DNA of 32,143 nt from contig QHXS01000035.1 in NCBI GenBank assembly GCA_003223975.1, positions 1 through 32,143 on the forward strand, in the 5' to 3' direction. The notes under the pieces are model-generated. The model was given only the letters and a program-made list of their open reading frames with translations. It searched no databases and was not told where the DNA came from. This document shows, piece by piece, positions 15,558-24,312 of this stretch (position 1 is the first letter of the stretch; each line of letters starts with the position of its first letter). Source of the DNA: Acidobacteriota bacterium. GTDB taxonomy: Bacteria > Acidobacteriota > Blastocatellia > Pyrinomonadales > Pyrinomonadaceae. A program made the translations under genes and the position numbers.

Positions 15558-16431
15558 ATCGGTCGTCGTTACGGGCGCTCATTCCTATCTTGGCCAAAAA
15601 CTTCTCGAACATCTTTCGGCGGTCGGCGGTTTTGACGTTACGGCATTAATTACCCCGTGGGCGGATGAAGACGGATTGATCAAGGGCGACCACATAACCT
15701 ATTTTAAAGCTGACCTGCAGGAAGCTCTGCCGGAGAAAGAGGCCGCTCGCGTTCGGACTGCGGATCGCGTCTTACATTTTGGGTGGATCCGAGGGAAGGA
15801 CGAAGACAAGATCCTCGACGAGAACCGTCGGATGTTCGAAAACTTGAAAGAGCATATTTCGAGTCCGGATAACCTCGTATTCATTTCATCCGTTGCGGCG
15901 TCGCCGGATACACTGAGCACGTATGGCAAGACGAAATTCAAAATGGCTCAAGAATTGTCGAAGTATGGCGCGATCATTCTTGTGACCGGATTGATCGTCG
16001 ATAAAGAACCGAAAGGCCCTTATAAATTACTCGTCAGCGTCGTGAAAAAAATTCCATTCTCATTCAGGTTCACAAAGAATTCGGTCAAGGTCTATCCAAT
16101 ACGCACCGACGATTTTTTGAATGCGATCGTAGCGATCCTATCGGCGCCGGTTTCGAGCGGTTCGTATAGACTTTATCCGTCCAATGCTGCTGACATCAAT
16201 GATTTTTTGGACCGGCTCGAAAAGAAGTATTTAAGAACCCGAGTTCCGCTGCCGATCAGTTATAAACTTGCCTTGGGACTGCTCAAATCGACGCATCGCC
16301 TTGGTATTTTGCCAGCGACACTTGGTGAAAAGCTCTTAACGTTTCTTTATAAAGACGAGGCCTATCTCGCAACGCATGCGACGCTTCCGGGAAGCGAGAA
16401 TATCGATCGGCCGTTCGATGAATTGATCTAA
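15547..16431 (+). CDS. NAD(P)-dependent epimerase/reductase, extended SDR family
   Basis: A 294-residue Rossmann protein. The dinucleotide-binding motif is VVVTGAHSYLGQ, close to the TGxxGxxG of extended SDRs but with His-Ser in place of one Gly. Catalytic residues are Ser in FISSVAAS and Y126-x3-K130 in YGKTK, an intact SDR triad. The C-terminal part (about 170-294) is the substrate-binding domain and ends with a possible amphipathic stretch. The first codons lie inside the GMC gene (11-bp overlap), so translation is coupled. With the flavoenzyme it could carry out a two-step oxidation and reduction of a sugar or lipid alcohol. Substrate unknown. Confidence 0.88.
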   Translation: MTNRSVVVTGAHSYLGQKLLEHLSAVGGFDVTALITPWADEDGLIKGDHITYFKADLQEALPEKEAARVRTADRVLHFGWIRGKDEDKILDENRRMFENLKEHISSPDNLVFISSVAASPDTLSTYGKTKFKMAQELSKYGAIILVTGLIVDKEPKGPYKLLVSVVKKIPFSFRFTKNSVKVYPIRTDDFLNAIVAILSAPVSSGSYRLYPSNAADINDFLDRLEKKYLRTRVPLPISYKLALGLLKSTHRLGILPATLGEKLLTFLYKDEAYLATHATLPGSENIDRPFDELI

Positions 16432-16442
16432 CTAGTGATTTT

Positions 16443-16631
16443 ATGGCATTGAAAGCGCTTTGGATAACACTTCTTGGGGTCTGGCTGGTGCTCGTTTTGA
16501 TGGGCAAAGGTGGGTTTATCCATCTTCTTCTTTTAAACGGCGTAAGCGTCTTGATGATCGATCTGGTCGCGATTTACCGCTCGCGAAATGTTCGTGATGC
16601 AATAAATGAAAATGGCCCGGCAAATAATTAA
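16443..16631 (+). CDS. Small membrane protein, DUF5670/lmo0937-like (62 aa)
   Basis: A 62-residue protein with two hydrophobic segments, about 5-20 (ALWITLLGVWLVLVLM) and 25-45 (FIHLLLLNGVSVLMIDLVAI), joined by GKGG. The pattern of a short first span, Gly-rich turn, FIHLLL and second span matches the small lmo0937/DUF5670 membrane proteins, whose role is unknown. It begins 11 bases after the SDR stop and closes the operon. The hairpin 16614-16638 overlaps its last codons and stop. Confidence 0.75.
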   Translation: MALKALWITLLGVWLVLVLMGKGGFIHLLLLNGVSVLMIDLVAIYRSRNVRDAINENGPANN

Positions 16632-16638
16632 CCGGGCC
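16614..16638 (-). terminator. Hairpin between convergent genes, terminator-like on minus strand
   Basis: GGCCCGG-11 nt-CCGGGCC is a perfect 7-bp stem overlapping the 3' end of the 62-aa gene. On the minus strand it is followed by ATTTTCATTT, a moderate T-run, so it best serves the flippase-like gene ending at 16664. On the plus strand no T-run follows. Confidence 0.6.
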
Positions 16639-16663
16639 AAATAGCAGATTATCGTTATCCGAA

Positions 16664-17773
16664 TTAAGCTTCCTCAGACGCGGGTTCAGTTCCCGGTTTT
16701 GCAAGGCTCTTGGCTCCTCTGTCAACCGTTCTCCATAAAAGGATCGCAAATCCGAAACCTGCCCAGAAGAGGATCGCTCCACGGCGAATCAATGCCAGAG
16801 CGACACCGATCGCGGTCGTGTATCCGAGTGCCTTCAGGATTATTCCATTACCACCTTCGTACACACCGACAACCCCGGGGATGAAACTGAACGCGGCATT
16901 GATCACTTTCGTTAATGATTCGATGATATAAGCGTGCGAAAACGTTGGAGTGTATCCGAGCAAATTCAGTCCGAGAAATACCTCGAGCACGCTGGTTACA
17001 TGAGCCAGAAATCCGAGCCCAAGCAGCGAGTAAAAGAGCGTCGGCCGCTCGTTGTAAACGCTGTAAACGTTTGTCTCTATCTCATGGATGTACTCGCGTC
17101 GAGTCGCTACAAAACCCGGCAGCCAACCCCGCTTGTCTAAACGCTCCAGCACGAAACTTAGAGGCCGCGCGTTGAACTTTACGACCAGGAACATGCCGAC
17201 AAGCATGACTGTTGCGGCGATCCCTACCCCGATCAGCGTATAACGAATGACCTTGCCATTCGCGCCGACTGTCAGGGCCATAAGTAATACGCCGCTCAGC
17301 ATCATCAAGGCCACGGAAACGTAATACATGATGTCGTCTACGATCACGGCTGCCGCGCTGCGGGCAAATGAAACGCGGTTTTTCAACATCGCCGCCTTTG
17401 TAGCTTCACCAAGAACCGGACCGGCAAAGGTCATAAGGTTCATCGCCTCGCCCGCAAGCCGCGCAGCTAGTACGTTGTGATAGCGCACGTTTCGATGTTC
17501 TTTCGGGATCGCAAGATAGATGCACAGTGCCCGGATGAGGTGCCGTGAGAAATTTGTTCCCACGATTATCAGGAATCCCCAACCTATTTGACTAATAGTT
17601 TCGGTTATAACGCTGAATCCGATCTTGTAAAGCACAAAAACGAGCAAACCAAGCCCAGCGGCAAATACCATCCCCTGGATCAAGATCAACTTACCTTTTA
17701 TTGCGGGTTTTGAATCAGGCTCTTCGAACGGGATATGTTCGGTTTCCGATGCGAGTAATTCTTCGTTAGTCAT
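16664..17773 (-). CDS. Flippase-like LPG synthase transmembrane domain protein
   Basis: A 369-residue membrane protein with about eight spans after a 25-residue cytoplasmic N-terminus. Recognisable family features are the RHLIRALCIYLAIP segment, the LAARLAGEAMNLMTFAGPVLGEATKAAML block, and the C-terminal FSFIPGVVGVYEGGNGIILKALGYTTA with RRGAILFWAGFG. This is the lysylphosphatidylglycerol_synthase_TM (UPF0104, AglD/HpnL-like) superfamily, in which members flip or move aminoacyl or polyprenyl lipids. There is no aminoacyl transferase domain, so it is not a full MprF. It is convergent with the glycosyltransferase/GMC/SDR operon, which also suggests envelope lipid work. No clear ribosome binding site precedes its ATG. 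Confidence 0.88.
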   Translation of the reverse strand: MTNEELLASETEHIPFEEPDSKPAIKGKLILIQGMVFAAGLGLLVFVLYKIGFSVITETISQIGWGFLIIVGTNFSRHLIRALCIYLAIPKEHRNVRYHNVLAARLAGEAMNLMTFAGPVLGEATKAAMLKNRVSFARSAAAVIVDDIMYYVSVALMMLSGVLLMALTVGANGKVIRYTLIGVGIAATVMLVGMFLVVKFNARPLSFVLERLDKRGWLPGFVATRREYIHEIETNVYSVYNERPTLFYSLLGLGFLAHVTSVLEVFLGLNLLGYTPTFSHAYIIESLTKVINAAFSFIPGVVGVYEGGNGIILKALGYTTAIGVALALIRRGAILFWAGFGFAILLWRTVDRGAKSLAKPGTEPASEEA

Positions 17774-17927
17774 TAATGCGTAATTTGTCGTACGTTAAAT
17801 TCAAACCGACAATATTAGCATACTCGCTGTGTCCGTTTACAATCTCCGAATGGAGTTGCGTTGGATAACGACGGTAAGCGGTGCGGGCAAACAGTTTAGG
17901 AGCTATTTGCATCCAAAAGAGGAAATT

Positions 17928-17957
17928 TTGACAGAAATTTCAGTTCAATAATATGAT
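17928..17957 (+). promoter_or_regulatory. Strong sigma-70-like promoter of the secreted two-gene module
   Basis: TTGACA (17928-17933) and TATGAT (17952-17957) are separated by 18 bases. The -35 is perfect and the -10 matches five of six. Predicted transcription start is near 17964, leaving a leader of about 110 bases. Confidence 0.75.
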
Positions 17958-17976
17958 TCTTCTGGCTTTACGGATT

Positions 17977-18012
17977 TACCACGAATCTTCATCATGCCGT
18001 TTATTCGTGGTA
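17977..18012 (+). promoter_or_regulatory. Leader hairpin (10-bp perfect stem)
   Basis: TACCACGAAT-16 nt-ATTCGTGGTA forms a perfect 10-bp stem within the predicted 5' leader of the 18077 gene, followed by a T-rich stretch (TTATTTGCAGATAATTTT). It may be an attenuator-like element, an mRNA stabiliser or an interspersed repeat of the CACGAAT type. Confidence 0.5.
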
Positions 18013-18076
18013 TTATTTGCAGATAATTTTGCCTTCATCAACTCCTCAGGCAAAAATAGAAATCGCTAATTAGGAC

Positions 18077-20131
18077 ATGAATTTGTTGGAATTCACTTAT
18101 TTTAAGAATGCTTCGGCGAAGTTCGCGCTTGTCGCGTTAATGTCCATTCTCTTGGGCAGCGTACCGGCTCGCTCGCAGGATCTTCTAAATAAGACCGGCT
18201 CCGTTAGTGCCCCAACAACATCCGAGGAAGCCAAACTTCCGTTTTCGGTTGAAAAGATAAATATCGAAGGTGGCGCTGAATTGATCACGATCTTTTATCG
18301 AATGAACGGCACGTTCGATAAGCCCGACGCGGACGGTGAGCGCCGTCCGGTGCCGCTTGTAAGCGTCTTACGAGACACCCTTGGCGACGATCGTGATGAA
18401 AACGACAAACTGCGATACTTGTGGATGCTCACGTACACCAAACCGACCACGTCTCAGCGGCTTTTTTCGATGATCCCTTTTTTCTATAAACGGGGTTCGT
18501 CGAAGCTGGATGCCGGTAAGTCGGTTCCACCCACGATAATGAATTTTGCCGGTTCTGGAATGGGCATAGAACCTATTATCTGGGAAATGCTGACGCGGAG
18601 TTGGTTCGGTGCTGCCGGTGATAAAGTAAAGCTGATCTACGGGCCGTTTCGCGGAAATCGCGAGGCTTATAAGAAAGCGGCGATCACTGAAGCCATGACC
18701 ATCATTTCGCTTTACCAACAGGTCGCGGGTGAGAACGGATTGAATGATCTCGAATTACTCGACCTGCAGACGAGGTTGGGCCTGACCGACAAAATGTTTG
18801 GCGGGATGATGCAGCAGGCTAATTTCCTCCGGGCGAATGACAAGATGTTTCTTGAAGGAGCGGCTAACCGAGGCCAGACGCGCGAATTGCTCAGGCGGTT
18901 TACAGAGGCTGCAGGTCTCTATTTCCAGCCGCTTGAAATGCCGAATGGCGACGCGAAACATGCGATCGCCTGGGTCTTTAAGGAAGATCTGGAAGCCAAC
19001 AAGACTCGCGCCTGGAATGGCCGGTTTCTAAATATCAAAAATCCTTGGGATGATGAGCGATTGCGGAATTGGAAAGGCTATTCGGAGGTTCGGTGGTTTG
19101 ACTCTGAAAGTCGCGAAGTAGAACCAAACACGCCCGGCGCGGTGAGCAAAACGCTTATTCCTTTGGCGGTGTACGGGCTTGACCATCCCAAAGTTCCGAT
19201 CATCTTAGTCGATTTCCGCGATGCTGGTAATCCAAAAAAGCGCGAAATGACCAAACGCGCGCTCGACGATATGATGGGGAATGTATTTTCGCTGTCACAA
19301 GGCGGTGGAAGGGCACTCGCTTACGGACGATTCATTTACAACTTCGTCACCGGCCGGCGTGGAACGGACCTTAACCAACCAACTCGCGTCCGCGCTTATT
19401 CGCAATTGAAAATGATCCTTGCGATGGACGAAAGCCTGAACGAAGACTTTCGTAAGGAAATTGAAACACGATTGGAGAAAGTTTCACTGAATCCGCTGGA
19501 TAACGATCTTGCAGCGGAAATGAATTTAGCTCGTAGCCAATACAAGAACCTCGTCGAATACGCGAAGAGTCCTGACGGACTTCGGCTAAAACTCGAAAAG
19601 GACCGTATACGAGAAATGACGCTTGCGGCCCATGGTGGCAAGATGCCTCTGGGCTATACGATAGCGAAATACCTCACCTTCGGATTGTATGAACATAACG
19701 TGAAACCCACACCGGAATTGATGGCTAAGGTAGATATTCGGCGGCAACTTGATTTCCACGAGCGCAAAATACGCGAAACCGCCTTTTATTCCGTTCGTCC
19801 CGAGATCGATGCCAACGTGAACGAGCTGATGCGATCGCTTACGTTCGTCGCGCAAAATGGTGGTCTTGCCAGCGAAAAGACGGCCGTAGCCATCGGAAAG
19901 ATCTTTACCGCGTCCGAAGAAGACGACATTCGAAATGCGTGTCTGGCCGGACTCTTCAAGATAGATAATAAGGGGGCAAAGGAAGTGCTCACCGCGATCA
20001 ACAATAATCAAAGATTTGAACCCCGGTGGCGCGAGGCGGCATCTGAATACCTAAAGCGTTCCAGAGCCGAAGGCCAAAGCGTTTCGAAACGCGATGGGGC
20101 AATTACAACAGATCTCCAACCTCAGCACTAA
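18077..20131 (+). CDS. Secreted hypothetical protein with HEAT-like C-terminus (684 aa)
   Basis: An exported protein: the N-terminal hydrophobic segment KFALVALMSILLGSVPARSQ ends in a plausible signal peptidase I site. Residues about 40-520 are mixed alpha/beta and I do not recognise them. The segment around 420-520 is helical, with a possible hydrophobic-poor coiled region (RKEIETRLEKVSLNPLDNDLAAEMNLARSQYKNLVEYA). The last 100 or so residues (ASEEDDIRNACLAGLFKIDNKGAKEVLTAIN) look like HEAT-type helical repeats. The ATG is preceded by TTAGGAC, a weak site. The next gene, an alkaline-phosphatase-superfamily protein, starts 15 bases after its stop, so both are one transcript and probably act together in the periplasm or outer face. 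Confidence 0.85.
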   Translation: MNLLEFTYFKNASAKFALVALMSILLGSVPARSQDLLNKTGSVSAPTTSEEAKLPFSVEKINIEGGAELITIFYRMNGTFDKPDADGERRPVPLVSVLRDTLGDDRDENDKLRYLWMLTYTKPTTSQRLFSMIPFFYKRGSSKLDAGKSVPPTIMNFAGSGMGIEPIIWEMLTRSWFGAAGDKVKLIYGPFRGNREAYKKAAITEAMTIISLYQQVAGENGLNDLELLDLQTRLGLTDKMFGGMMQQANFLRANDKMFLEGAANRGQTRELLRRFTEAAGLYFQPLEMPNGDAKHAIAWVFKEDLEANKTRAWNGRFLNIKNPWDDERLRNWKGYSEVRWFDSESREVEPNTPGAVSKTLIPLAVYGLDHPKVPIILVDFRDAGNPKKREMTKRALDDMMGNVFSLSQGGGRALAYGRFIYNFVTGRRGTDLNQPTRVRAYSQLKMILAMDESLNEDFRKEIETRLEKVSLNPLDNDLAAEMNLARSQYKNLVEYAKSPDGLRLKLEKDRIREMTLAAHGGKMPLGYTIAKYLTFGLYEHNVKPTPELMAKVDIRRQLDFHERKIRETAFYSVRPEIDANVNELMRSLTFVAQNGGLASEKTAVAIGKIFTASEEDDIRNACLAGLFKIDNKGAKEVLTAINNNQRFEPRWREAASEYLKRSRAEGQSVSKRDGAITTDLQPQH

Positions 20132-20146
20132 ATTCAAGAGAAATAA

Positions 20147-22645
20147 ATGTTCTCGTATTCAAGGTTTATCCGCCCGGTATTATTTTGCACTCTGATCGCG
20201 TTAATCGCCGGATTCGCAAATGCGCAGGGCGTAAAGCGCCTGGTATTGGTAAAGATCGATGGCCTTCCGTTCGATTCGGTAGATAAGTACGTCAAGATCA
20301 AAAATTCAGAAACCGGTAAGTCGACATTGCCGTGGTTTGACGAGATCTTTTATAAGAACGGTTCGCGTGTCGAGAATTTTTACACTCGCGGCATCAGCCT
20401 TTCCGGACCTGCGTGGGGAATGCTTGATACCGGACAGCACATGCAGATAAAGGGAAACGTCGAATTCGACCGGTTCACGCTTCAGACATACGACTACCTT
20501 CGTTTTTTCGCCTTCTATCTCGACAATTTCCGAAAGAAGCGTGCAGATATGCCGGCCGCCGAGGTAATGTCGCAACTGCAAATACCGCTTCTTGTCGATA
20601 TGTTTCCATTCGACAAGCGGTATCACAGCCCCCAGTTATATCAACGCGATAACCGATGGTTGAATCAGCTTGGAAGTGGATTCATTAACTTGTTTCCGAG
20701 GAACCCGATCGACCTGATGAACGAGTATTCAATGGGATTCGAGTTTCTCGCAATGACCATGAAGCAGAACGAGCGTGACATTGCTGATCGGGTCATCACA
20801 CAACCACAGATCGATTATTTCGACTATTACGATACGGCGTTTGACCACGTGATGCACGATAACAACGACGAGCGTTCACGGCTGATCGAGCTGAAAAAAT
20901 TGGACACGACACTTGGGCGCTTTTGGACCGGGATCCAGAGATCATCTCGTGCAGATGAAACCGCTCTGGTTTTGCTTTCGGATCATGGCTTTAACGCCGA
21001 ACAAGGGATCTTCAGCCAGGGATTCAATTTGGTAACAATGTTAACGGGAGCCGAGGGTGGCGGGCATCATGTGATGACCAAGCGCCGGATCCTTTTAGAT
21101 TATTCAGTACAGGGCGTCAACCCGCTTGTACCGGCAATAATCACGCCTTCGAAGGATACGTATTACCTCAAAGGTCAGCATAAAGAATATCCGACAGCTC
21201 TAGTGGATTTTGACGGAAACGAACGTTCCTCGATCCATTTGCGAGAGAGCGGGCTGAATGAGATGCACATTTTGTTGCAGCAGCTTCAGCGAAATGATCT
21301 CTCTCCTGAGTTGCGTCAAGCTGCGACGGAAGAATTCTTTGAGATCGTCGACGACCACCGAAACCATTGGCAGACGTCGGCTGATCAACTGACCGAAGAG
21401 CTAGACGCGCTTCAACGATGGATCGATACGACGGAAAAGTTGATACAAACGCTGCCGAAAAAGTTTACGCCTGCTGAGATCAACTTAGGACTCGATAAGG
21501 AACCAAGGCGGATCGAAGGCCTTGTTCGCTCCGAAAAGCAGAACATTCTGGAGTACAGGAATTATGTCGGTACGCTTCGAAATCTTCTGAAGCTTGACCG
21601 AACCAATTTCAAACCCAGTTCACTAAAGATCGAAGAGCTGATCGCGCCCGGTTCGATGGGGCGATCGAATTCGATCTTTCAAATGCAAAATTATGTAGCC
21701 GGGCTGAAACCTGGTGGGATGACTTCGGGATCCAATGGTATAGATTTCGAAAAGAGCTTTCAAACTGTTAACTATTTTCAGTTGCTAAAACAACAATCGA
21801 TACGCAGTAATATGCAGCCGAAAGTCAGCAACAAGCCGATCGATTTCATCGCAATACGCGTTCCGCTCGAGACTATCGTGAGCGAATTGCCGGATGACCT
21901 CAGGCCGAACGACAATCCGGTTTGGCTTTACGGAGGCGAAGATAAGCAGGTGCTGATCCTCACTCGTAAGACCGAGAGCGGTAACATTTCGCTACGTTAT
22001 TTGCCGGTGTCAGGCCTGAAGCAGGATGCAAATGGGAAACTTACGTTCAAGATAGAAGAGATCGCCGAAGGATTTCCGCTCAAGATCTTCGAAGACCCGG
22101 ATGTCGCCATTCCAGCCGATCAACGATCTGCGTGGCTCGGAGAATGGCACACGGAGATCGAATGGCTCCACGCTACCCACAAAGGTAAATATTCGAATGC
22201 GGTGATCGGCTTGAACGAGCAGCTTGACCGCCATCCTGTTTTCGACGACAACGAACCGAACCTGACTTCGGATGAAAAGCTGATCCGCCGATTTCGCAAC
22301 CGTCAGCGTCAATTGACCGAGTCGGACATGTTGATCCTTGCGAACGACCACTGGAATTTTGACATCCGCGGATTTAATCCCGGCGGCAACCACGGCTCGT
22401 TTTTCAGGGTATCGACGCATGCCACCTTTATGCTGGCAGGCGGACCGAAAACCGGAATACCTAAGGGCCTGGAGATCGACGAACCCTACGACAGCCTTGC
22501 GGTGATGCCGACGATCCTGAGGCTAATGGGACGGGTCGATAAAGACAACAGGCCGGATCCGGAATTGTACAAAATGGGCTATCGACGATTTCCGGGACGC
22601 GTCGTCAGCGAGGTGCTCGGCGGTCAGACGAGTTCGGTCAAGTAA
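20147..22645 (+). CDS. Secreted alkaline phosphatase superfamily (phosphodiesterase-type) protein, 832 aa
   Basis: The signal peptide ends FANA-Q. Core motifs of the alkaline phosphatase/nucleotide pyrophosphatase superfamily follow in order. They are LVKIDG with metal ligand D38, GISLSGPAWGML with a nucleophile candidate S84 or S86, FDHVMH with D233 and H237, and LLSDHGF with D279-H280. A GGGHH segment comes next. A long helical region of about 400 residues then separates these from NDHWNF (D734-H735), GGNHG (H749) and the family-like ending HATFMLAGG...YDSLAVMPTILRLMG. The final metal His would normally lie close after the SDHG motif, so the core looks split by an insertion or partly duplicated. 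Substrate unknown. The gene follows its 684-aa partner by 15 bases and overlaps the convergent pgi-type gene by 22 bases. Confidence 0.85.
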   Translation: MFSYSRFIRPVLFCTLIALIAGFANAQGVKRLVLVKIDGLPFDSVDKYVKIKNSETGKSTLPWFDEIFYKNGSRVENFYTRGISLSGPAWGMLDTGQHMQIKGNVEFDRFTLQTYDYLRFFAFYLDNFRKKRADMPAAEVMSQLQIPLLVDMFPFDKRYHSPQLYQRDNRWLNQLGSGFINLFPRNPIDLMNEYSMGFEFLAMTMKQNERDIADRVITQPQIDYFDYYDTAFDHVMHDNNDERSRLIELKKLDTTLGRFWTGIQRSSRADETALVLLSDHGFNAEQGIFSQGFNLVTMLTGAEGGGHHVMTKRRILLDYSVQGVNPLVPAIITPSKDTYYLKGQHKEYPTALVDFDGNERSSIHLRESGLNEMHILLQQLQRNDLSPELRQAATEEFFEIVDDHRNHWQTSADQLTEELDALQRWIDTTEKLIQTLPKKFTPAEINLGLDKEPRRIEGLVRSEKQNILEYRNYVGTLRNLLKLDRTNFKPSSLKIEELIAPGSMGRSNSIFQMQNYVAGLKPGGMTSGSNGIDFEKSFQTVNYFQLLKQQSIRSNMQPKVSNKPIDFIAIRVPLETIVSELPDDLRPNDNPVWLYGGEDKQVLILTRKTESGNISLRYLPVSGLKQDANGKLTFKIEEIAEGFPLKIFEDPDVAIPADQRSAWLGEWHTEIEWLHATHKGKYSNAVIGLNEQLDRHPVFDDNEPNLTSDEKLIRRFRNRQRQLTESDMLILANDHWNFDIRGFNPGGNHGSFFRVSTHATFMLAGGPKTGIPKGLEIDEPYDSLAVMPTILRLMGRVDKDNRPDPELYKMGYRRFPGRVVSEVLGGQTSSVK

Positions 22646-24306
22646 TCGAACCCAAAGTCCGCATCCTTCGAAAAATGGATCCGCAAAGCCCGGCGGCCGC
22701 GATCTAAAAGAACCTGAAAATCACCCCGTGCTTGCGCTGTGTTAACAACGCCAAACGTATATTTTTGCCCAGGGATCGATAGCTCGGTCTCGTCTTCAGA
22801 AGTGATCTGCAGAAATACTCCCGTGTTCGGGCCGCCTTTGTAAGCCTGGCCGGTCGAATGCAAAAACCTCGGTCCGAAGCCCAAACAGGTTGCAGGTAAG
22901 TATTTTTCCAATACGCGTCGCCGTAAGTCTTGCAGGGTCGATTCGTTCCCTGAGTTCATTTCGACATAGGCTAACATCCCAAAATAATCATGCTCTTCGA
23001 TCGTTGCTAGGTGCGCAGATAGGAATTCAACGATGCCGCGTTCGTCGACCATTTGGCGCAAGCGGTTCGCGTGTTGTTCAGATGTAAATAGCTGAATACC
23101 ATTTGATTCAAAAAACGGAGTCTCCTCAGAAAGCGAGCCGGTTCTTTCATATTCGTCGGTTATTTTCCTTGCTTCGATCTTCGCTGATTCGACGTCTGGT
23201 TGATCGAAGGGGTTGATCTGCATGATCGAGCCGGCCACCGCGGTCGCAAATTCCCACCGGAAAAATTCTGCCCCAAGGTCGTAGAGGTCATTTATCGATA
23301 TCTCGATCACAGGATGCCCTGCTGCAAAAAGTTCCGACAGGTCTGGCCCACTATCGCTTCCGTTAAACTTCAAATTTACGAACACACGGTCGTCCCCGTA
23401 ACTTACGGCCGGCTGTATCGGCTCACGGTCGACCGGGATAATAGCAACGCCATTTTTCCCTGTCGATTCTGCGATCAATTGTTCGAGCCATGCTCCGAGA
23501 TCATGGATCTCCGGCGACGTGAAAATGGTCAATTTGTCGCGTCCGATGCCGTGGCAAATCCCAAGGATCGTACCGAGAACCAATCCCGGATTTGACTGCG
23601 GATCTTCATTTCGACAAGCACCTCCCATTTCCGACCCCGGTCGCAACAAACGTTCGACATCCAGGCCCATTGCTGCGGCCGCGGTCAACCCGAACGCCGA
23701 AAGCGCCGAATACCGTCCGCCGATCTCCGGTTTTCCGTAGAAGATATGTCGAAATCCATCCGACTTTGCCGCCGCTTCCATTTTCGATCCCGGATCGGTG
23801 ATCGCAACGAAGTGCTTCCCGGCGTTTTCCTTGCCGACCGTTTGCGCAACGCGGTCAAAAAAGTACTGTTTGAAACAATTTGGTTCGAGCGTTGATCCGG
23901 ATTTGCTCGCGACGATGAAAAGCGTTTTCGCAATGTCGATCTTCGACTCGACGGTTTGCACCTGCGACGGGACGGTAGAATCCAAAATGTGGAAATTCGA
24001 TCTGTTAAATGTGAGTGCGAGAACTTCCGGGCAAAGCGAAGATCCGCCCATTCCCATCAAAAGTACGTCTTTGAAATCTGCTCGTTCGATATCGGCAGCA
24101 AGTTCGCGATACTTTTCGAGATGAGCCAATTCCTCATCAGCAATCGTCAGCCAGGCGAGCCATTTTGATTCGTCTGCATTTGTCCAAACGCTCGCATCCT
24201 TCGCCCAAATTCGCGACACGATATTCGAGCTCCGCATGGCCGCCAACTTCGCATTTAAAGCGAGGTCGAGGAGTTCAGGAAGCGAATAGATCATCGAAGG
24301 CAGCAT
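22624..24306 (-). CDS. pgi: Glucose-6-phosphate isomerase (stand-alone form of Tal-Pgi half)
   Basis: A 560-residue SIS-fold isomerase that interconverts glucose-6-phosphate and fructose-6-phosphate. The first SIS domain shows LLMGMGGSSLCPEVLAL and ASKSGSTLEPN, the phosphate-binding loops; the second shows STGKNG and the C-terminal HSTGQAYKGGPNTGVFLQI, which includes the family's conserved lysine. The N-terminus (AMRSSNIVSRIWAKDASVW) resembles the linker of bifunctional transaldolase/Pgi proteins, but no transaldolase domain precedes it here. I start at the ATG 24304-24306; the TTG before it is the track start. A promoter lies only about six bases upstream, so the mRNA may be leaderless. The 3' end overlaps the convergent phosphatase gene by 22 bases. 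Confidence 0.93.
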   Translation of the reverse strand: MLPSMIYSLPELLDLALNAKLAAMRSSNIVSRIWAKDASVWTNADESKWLAWLTIADEELAHLEKYRELAADIERADFKDVLLMGMGGSSLCPEVLALTFNRSNFHILDSTVPSQVQTVESKIDIAKTLFIVASKSGSTLEPNCFKQYFFDRVAQTVGKENAGKHFVAITDPGSKMEAAAKSDGFRHIFYGKPEIGGRYSALSAFGLTAAAAMGLDVERLLRPGSEMGGACRNEDPQSNPGLVLGTILGICHGIGRDKLTIFTSPEIHDLGAWLEQLIAESTGKNGVAIIPVDREPIQPAVSYGDDRVFVNLKFNGSDSGPDLSELFAAGHPVIEISINDLYDLGAEFFRWEFATAVAGSIMQINPFDQPDVESAKIEARKITDEYERTGSLSEETPFFESNGIQLFTSEQHANRLRQMVDERGIVEFLSAHLATIEEHDYFGMLAYVEMNSGNESTLQDLRRRVLEKYLPATCLGFGPRFLHSTGQAYKGGPNTGVFLQITSEDETELSIPGQKYTFGVVNTAQARGDFQVLLDRGRRALRIHFSKDADFGFDYLTELV

Positions 24307-24312
24307 CAAAAC

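Larger units (their letters stand above)
17774..18076. other. Divergent intergenic region, flippase-like gene / secreted two-gene module
   Basis: About 300 bases without a gene. The right half holds a near-consensus plus promoter (17928-17957) and a leader hairpin (17977-18012). The left half must contain the minus promoter for the flippase-like gene, but no convincing box pair is visible. Confidence 0.6.
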
